A DNA stretch of 64,000 nt. Source: Oscillospiraceae bacterium. Its GTDB lineage: Bacteria > Bacillota > Clostridia > Oscillospirales > Ruminococcaceae. The stretch spans positions 1-64,000 of the forward strand of contig JAFQLH010000060.1 of NCBI GenBank assembly GCA_017396665.1, given 5' to 3'. The notes under the pieces were generated by a model. The model was not told where the DNA came from. It did no database searches and worked only from the letters and a program-made list of their open reading frames with translations. Position numbers and translations under genes: made by a program. Below are positions 59,294-64,000 of this stretch, in pieces (the first letter of the stretch is position 1; the number at the start of each line of letters is the position of its first letter).

Positions 59294-62200
59294 TCAGAAG
59301 AAGGATATCTGGTTAGTTTCGGGGATATCTCCGAAGGCGTTACAGCTTGCCAGGACTTCTATAACAGACTTTGAAGCACCGCTTCTCTGCTGGAATTCTT
59401 CGATAGAGATAAACGGCTCACCTGTCGATGCGGCATTATAAACCGCATCTGCGGCAGCTCTTCCGACACCTGACAATGCCGAGAACGGAATACGCAGCTT
59501 TCCATCTTCGATTCTATAAATGAATGAATGTGATTTATTTATGTCGATTGGTAAAAACTCATAGCCTCTTGCCATCATTTCATTTACGAGCATAAGCATA
59601 TCGAGGGTATCAGAATCAGTTGCAGAGAGCTGATTTCCCTGGCTCTTGAGCTCGTTGATTTTTGAGAGGACCGCACTTCTGCCCTTCATAACAGTTTCAG
59701 CATCAAATCCGTCAGCCTTTACGGTAAATGTTGTTGCATAGAAAGCGAGAGGTATATGCACTTTGAACCAGCAAAGTCTGATAGCTGCTGTAACATAGGC
59801 AGCGGCGTGAGCTTTCGGGAACATATACTTGATTTTAAGACAGCTATCTATATACCATTCAGGTACATCGTGGTCTCTCATATCCTGCTTCATAGCTTCT
59901 GTGAGCTTAGCGGGGGCTTGTCCTTTTCTTGTAATCTCCATGATACTGAAAGCAAGCTTCGGTTCAAGGCCGTGATACAAAAGATATGTCATAATACTGT
60001 CACGAGTACCGATAACATTTGAGATATCGCAGGTGCCGTTCTTGATGAGGTCCTGTGCATTTCCGAGCCAAACGTCTGTACCGTGAGAAAGTCCGGAAAT
60101 CTGGAGCAGGTCGGAGAAGTTTTTAGGTCTTGCATCGAGAAGCATCTGACGAACAAACGGCGTACCCATTTCAGGAATAGCGAGAGTACCTGTCTGACAC
60201 ATAATATCGTCTTCCGTAACGCCGAGAGACTCAGTTGAGGTAAACAGCTTATACACCTCAGGGTCAGACATCGGTACAGTGTTTATATCCATACCCGTCA
60301 TATCTTCGAGGTACTTATACATTGTAGGAACATCGTGTCCGAGTTCGTCGAGCTTAAGTATTGTATCGTGGAGCGAACGGAAGTCGTAGTGGGTTGTTAC
60401 CATATCCGAGTCAACCTTTTCTGCAGGGTGCTGGACAGGTGTAAAGTCATACACTTCATAATCCGCCGGGATAACAACCATTCCGCCGGGGTGCTGGCTG
60501 GTAGTTCTCTTGATATCCACACAGCCGTTTACGAGACGCTGTTCCTCTGCCTTAGAAACTACTATATTTCTTTCTTCGAGGTACTTCTTTACAAAGCCGA
60601 AGGCGGTTTTATCCTGGACCTTACCTATTGTACCGGCTTTGAAAACGTGGTCCTCACCAAAAAGTTCTTCAGTATACTTATGGGCTCTTGCCTGGTAGTC
60701 GCCTGAGAAGTTAAGGTCGATATCCGGCGCCTTATCTCCGTCAAATCCAAGGAACGTTTCAAACGGAATGTCGTGTCCGTCACGGTGGAGGGGCTGAGAG
60801 CATTTAGGACAATTCTTTTCGGGCAGGTCAAAGCCTGAGCCGACAGAACCGTCTTCGATGAACTCGCTGTAGTGACAGTTCTTGCACACATAGTGAGGCA
60901 TCAGCGGATTAACCTCTGAGATACCCGACATAGATGCTACGAACGAAGAACCAACCGAGCCTCTTGAACCGACCTGGTAGCCGTTTTCGTTTGAATTTGC
61001 TACAAGCTTCTGAGAAATCATATAGAGCACAGCAAATCCGTGCTTTATGATAGAGTCAAGCTCTCTTTTAAGTCTGTTAAATACGATATCGGGGATATGT
61101 CCCTCAAAGAATTGTGAGACATCGACATCCTCATTATCAGGAATTTCGATAGATTCAGGGTCACAATCTCCGTATATTGAACAGCACCTCTTCCAGCAGA
61201 TAACCTGGAGCTCATGAACAGCACCCTCGATATACGGAGTAAACGTACCGTTAGGGAACGGACGCAGGTCGGGGTCACACATATCTGCTATATAGTTTGT
61301 ATTTGTGACAACTACCTCAAACGCTTTTTCTTCACCGAGATATGCAAAATCAGAGAGCATTTCTTCTGTTGTTTTGAGATACAGAGGTGCCTGATTATCG
61401 CAGTCGTCGTACTTAACGCTCTGGATAATAGCTCTGAACTGTGCATCGGCTTTATCGAGGAAGTGAACGTCACCCGTTGCACAGACAGGAATATTAAGCT
61501 CTTCACCGAGCTTTACAATTGTTCTGTTGAAATCCCTGAGCTGTTCGAGAGATGTAACCTCGCCCTTTCTGTACATAAACTCATTGTTGCCGATTGGCTG
61601 GATTTCAAGGAAGTCATAGAAGGATGCTATTTCACAAAGCTCCTCCCATGGTTTATCGGCAATAACGGCTCTGAAGAGCTCACCTGCTTCGCAGGCACTG
61701 CCGATAATGAGTCCTTCCCTATGCTTTATGAGCTCAGACTTCGGAACTCTTGGAAATCTCTTATAATACTTGAGGTTAGAATAAGATATAAGCTTATAGA
61801 GATTTTTTAGACCGACATTATCTTTAACGAGGATAATCTGGTGGTATGAATCCTTCGGTGACATAGCTTGTACATCAACAACGCCGACAAGACTGTTGAA
61901 ACGGTCAAATGTACAGGACTTTGCACCGTGTTCATCTATAAGCTGTTTAACCAGAGCTATAAAGATTCCGCCGCAGATTTTCGCATCGTCGCAGGCTCTG
62001 TGGTGTTCAAAATCACCGAGGTTGAGTCTTTTTGCTACAGTATCAAGCTTATGCTTCTTTAAATCCTTGAGCATACATCTTGACATAACGAGGGTATCAA
62101 CTGCGCTATATGTGAATTTTGATTTTGAACGCTTGATATACGCATTGATAAACGATGTATCAAAGTTTGCGTTATGGGCAACGAGGATTGGATTTTCACC

Positions 62201-63733
62201 GCAGAACTCCATAAACTTATTCATTGCGGTTTGCTCGTCGGGTGCATCCTTGAGCATATCATTTGTGATACCTGTAAGATTAGTAATAAACGGAGTTATT
62301 TCTTCTCCCGGATTTACAAAGATATCAAACGAATCGACAATTTCAAGGTTTCTGATTTTTACCGCACCGATTTCTATAATCTTATTGACATTCGGTGAAA
62401 GGCCGGTTGTTTCGAGGTCAAACGCGATAAACTCCTCTGTGAGTGCTCTGCTGTCGCTTCCCCAGGAAGCTTTGACTTCGTCGTTTACCTGGTATGCTTC
62501 CATACCAAACAGCACCTTGAACTTGCCTCCGCCTTTTCTTATGCCATCGAGCTCTTTCATTGCATCGGTAAAGCCCTGGCAGACACCGTGGTCGGTAATG
62601 GCGATTGCTTTATGTCCCCAGCTGTTCGCACGCTTGACGAGTGCACCTGCAGGAGCGAGGGCATCCATCATTGACATATTTGTATGGCAGTGGAGCTCAA
62701 CTCTTTTCTGCGGTGCGTTATCCATAAGCTTATGCTTGCCGATAATCATAAGGTCAGTTGGCACGACATAAATCTGGTGGTCATAGTCATCCTCTGTAAG
62801 AGAGCCCTTAAGCATAATGGTTGTACCCTTTTTGATTTTCTCCAGGGCATCCATCATCTGTGCTTTTGTAATCTTCGATTTTGAGTACTTATTGACCTTT
62901 TCAGACGCTAAAATCTTTATTGTATGTGAGCTTGTATAGTCGGTGAACATAATATTCACGATAAGCATTTTACTCTTTGTTTCTCTTGATTCGACAGAGA
63001 AAACGTCACCCCACATTGTGTAGAGAGTATCGTTCATATCAAGCTCTGAGAGCTTTGTAAAGCTTTCGCCCTCTCCGAACTTCTTACCGAACACGAGCTT
63101 TGCGCCTTCGCCGATAAGCAGGTCATTTGTGAGATTGATATCAAACGACTCCATTTCCTGCGGCTGTGAATTATCAGAAGGCTTCTGAGTGCTTGACGGG
63201 ATAACAACAGGAATCTGAGAGATAGCCTCGCTTGTTTCCTGTCTGAACTTTTCCATATCGGTATCGAGCGTTCCGCTGAACGAAACGGCAATGTTACTAG
63301 AGAACATCTTAGCGAGGAGCTCAGGGAGAGCGTTTTCAATTCCTGCGTGTTTTAAGACATTATATCCGCCGTTTTTCAGCGTGATGTTAAGCACGTCGTT
63401 TTCATAAGTAGCCTCTGCGTCGTCGAGGAAACCATTGACAACAGGAAAGCATCTTCTGAGAAACTTAACGGTATCGCCGAAATAGCTATCAGAAAACAGT
63501 GTGGGGTTATATCTGACAAGCATCTTGAAATCCTTAATTGACAGAGCTTTTGCAATATCCTGCTCAAAAGCTTCAATTATGTCAAAGGGAACGAGCTTTT
63601 CAAAAGCAACAGTTGCTGTTATTCTATTGTAATCCTTTGTGACAGAAAGCGACAGAATCTTGCCGTTTTCAATATCACGGGGAATAAGATTGCTGTATTC
63701 TTCAAACAGCGACAATACTGTTCTTTGAGACAT
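59294..63733 (-). CDS. polC: DNA polymerase III alpha subunit, PolC type
   Basis: A 1479-residue replicative polymerase of low-GC Gram-positives. In order: N-terminal domains, an OB fold, a PHP domain ([13 protein letters not shown], near residue 345), a DnaQ-type 3'-5' exonuclease inserted in it ([13 protein letters not shown], near 434; [20 protein letters not shown]), a zinc-binding region ([18 protein letters not shown]), and polymerase motifs with catalytic Asp (APDIDLNF, near 1004). It copies the chromosome with its own proofreading. Start has AAGGAAG. It lies 17 bases after ispG. Confidence 0.98.
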   Translation of the reverse strand: MSQRTVLSLFEEYSNLIPRDIENGKILSLSVTKDYNRITATVAFEKLVPFDIIEAFEQDIAKALSIKDFKMLVRYNPTLFSDSYFGDTVKFLRRCFPVVNGFLDDAEATYENDVLNITLKNGGYNVLKHAGIENALPELLAKMFSSNIAVSFSGTLDTDMEKFRQETSEAISQIPVVIPSSTQKPSDNSQPQEMESFDINLTNDLLIGEGAKLVFGKKFGEGESFTKLSELDMNDTLYTMWGDVFSVESRETKSKMLIVNIMFTDYTSSHTIKILASEKVNKYSKSKITKAQMMDALEKIKKGTTIMLKGSLTEDDYDHQIYVVPTDLMIIGKHKLMDNAPQKRVELHCHTNMSMMDALAPAGALVKRANSWGHKAIAITDHGVCQGFTDAMKELDGIRKGGGKFKVLFGMEAYQVNDEVKASWGSDSRALTEEFIAFDLETTGLSPNVNKIIEIGAVKIRNLEIVDSFDIFVNPGEEITPFITNLTGITNDMLKDAPDEQTAMNKFMEFCGENPILVAHNANFDTSFINAYIKRSKSKFTYSAVDTLVMSRCMLKDLKKHKLDTVAKRLNLGDFEHHRACDDAKICGGIFIALVKQLIDEHGAKSCTFDRFNSLVGVVDVQAMSPKDSYHQIILVKDNVGLKNLYKLISYSNLKYYKRFPRVPKSELIKHREGLIIGSACEAGELFRAVIADKPWEELCEIASFYDFLEIQPIGNNEFMYRKGEVTSLEQLRDFNRTIVKLGEELNIPVCATGDVHFLDKADAQFRAIIQSVKYDDCDNQAPLYLKTTEEMLSDFAYLGEEKAFEVVVTNTNYIADMCDPDLRPFPNGTFTPYIEGAVHELQVICWKRCCSIYGDCDPESIEIPDNEDVDVSQFFEGHIPDIVFNRLKRELDSIIKHGFAVLYMISQKLVANSNENGYQVGSRGSVGSSFVASMSGISEVNPLMPHYVCKNCHYSEFIEDGSVGSGFDLPEKNCPKCSQPLHRDGHDIPFETFLGFDGDKAPDIDLNFSGDYQARAHKYTEELFGEDHVFKAGTIGKVQDKTAFGFVKKYLEERNIVVSKAEEQRLVNGCVDIKRTTSQHPGGMVVIPADYEVYDFTPVQHPAEKVDSDMVTTHYDFRSLHDTILKLDELGHDVPTMYKYLEDMTGMDINTVPMSDPEVYKLFTSTESLGVTEDDIMCQTGTLAIPEMGTPFVRQMLLDARPKNFSDLLQISGLSHGTDVWLGNAQDLIKNGTCDISNVIGTRDSIMTYLLYHGLEPKLAFSIMEITRKGQAPAKLTEAMKQDMRDHDVPEWYIDSCLKIKYMFPKAHAAAYVTAAIRLCWFKVHIPLAFYATTFTVKADGFDAETVMKGRSAVLSKINELKSQGNQLSATDSDTLDMLMLVNEMMARGYEFLPIDINKSHSFIYRIEDGKLRIPFSALSGVGRAAADAVYNAASTGEPFISIEEFQQRSGASKSVIEVLASCNAFGDIPETNQISFF

Positions 63734-63750
63734 AATACTTCCTTTCAGCT

Positions 63751-64000
63751 TTACAGAAGTTCAATCTCCTTGAGTAAAGCAGGCAGGGCTTCTTCTTCGG
63801 AAACCTTGCAGATTTTATTTCCATTCTTGAATATTACGGCACAGCCGTCACCGCCTGCTATACCTATATCAGCTTCACCGGCTTCGCCGATTCCATTTAC
63901 AACGCAGCCCATAACAGCGACAGTAATATTCTTATCTATATTCTTAGTAGCTTCCTCGACCTTCTTTGCAAGTCCGATAAGGTCAATTCTTGTTCTTCCG
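63751..64000 (-). CDS. ispG: 4-hydroxy-3-methylbut-2-enyl diphosphate synthase, C-terminal part
   Basis: Only the last 83 residues are in the window; the rest lies beyond the right edge. The motif [24 protein letters not shown] is the C-terminal IspG iron-sulfur region, quoted in part as MGCVVNG and [10 protein letters not shown], with a cluster Cys in MGC. Family members usually read NGPGEA where this one has NGIGEA. IspG makes HMBPP in the MEP isoprenoid pathway. It precedes polC in one direction with a 17-base gap. Confidence 0.93.
   Translation of the reverse strand, partial: GRTRIDLIGLAKKVEEATKNIDKNITVAVMGCVVNGIGEAGEADIGIAGGDGCAVIFKNGNKICKVSEEEALPALLKEIELL

Noticed and set aside
61896..62771. 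291-codon plus-strand frame inside polC
   Set aside because: Antisense shadow of the exonuclease and PHP region of polC.

Overview
The window looks like chromosomal DNA from a Gram-positive member of the Clostridia, most likely an Oscillospiraceae/Ruminococcus-type anaerobe. The evidence is a PolC-type DNA polymerase III, strong AGGAGG-like ribosome sites, sigma-A promoters with 17-base spacers, IspG, a Spo0A-family regulator, rubredoxin, and an NuoEF-type flavoprotein complex with many iron-sulfur clusters. Base composition is moderately AT-rich. No phage, transposase or CRISPR array was seen. The species cannot be fixed from the sequence alone.

1-7.2 kb: the start of a membrane-anchored protein (cut by the window edge) and a three-gene ABC exporter, both on the minus strand. 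Each is preceded by a near-identical, non-sigma-A-like promoter element. Then come a PfkB-family sugar kinase, a small SseB-like protein, and a signalling locus: a Spo0A-family response regulator, an AgrC-like membrane histidine kinase, and between them an antisense 14-codon gene with its own good promoter and ribosome site.

7.3-19.4 kb (minus): a cell-surface glycan locus. It holds two family-2 glycosyltransferases, a Wzm/Wzt-type exporter (the ATPase has an altered Walker A), a GlfT2-like galactofuranosyltransferase, a fused FrhB/pyruvyl-transferase protein, UDP-galactopyranose mutase and a nucleotidyltransferase-like protein, followed by a thioesterase, a HAD phosphatase and an MscS channel. 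The genes point to an exported galactofuranose glycan with a possible pyruvyl decoration. A cre-like site and a sigma-A promoter lie upstream.

19.6-29.9 kb: tRNA-Pro, small detoxification and regulatory genes (two alpha/beta hydrolases, a DUF3795-GNAT fusion, a VOC protein, a DUF1801 protein, an XRE/zinc-ribbon regulator, a GNAT protein behind a leader peptide and hairpin, a P-loop/GNAT fusion), a YtrA-like GntR-ABC operon with a recognisable operator, and a 52-residue rubredoxin.

30-42.7 kb: glutamine synthetase, a GNAT protein, two HD-domain hydrolases, an EAL protein with a degenerate GGDEF domain, a short structured transcript behind tandem Spo0A boxes, a GH3 glycosidase, YajC, a GH10-like secreted or anchored hydrolase, and the phosphatidylethanolamine pathway (pssA-psd).

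42.8-51.3 kb (minus): a three-gene NuoE/NuoF/GltD-like flavoprotein complex resembling electron-bifurcating transhydrogenases, a tRNA Gly-Arg-His cluster, a TVP38-like membrane protein, a J-domain protein, a DUF5685 protein and a Cys-rich protein of unknown role.

51.4-64 kb (minus): a histidine operon hisZ-G-D-C-B-H-F-(membrane protein)-(hisI scar)-(GNAT)-I-E, without hisA or a recognisable histidinol-phosphatase, then polC and the end of ispG. A duplicated 5' fragment of hisI flanks the inserted GNAT gene.
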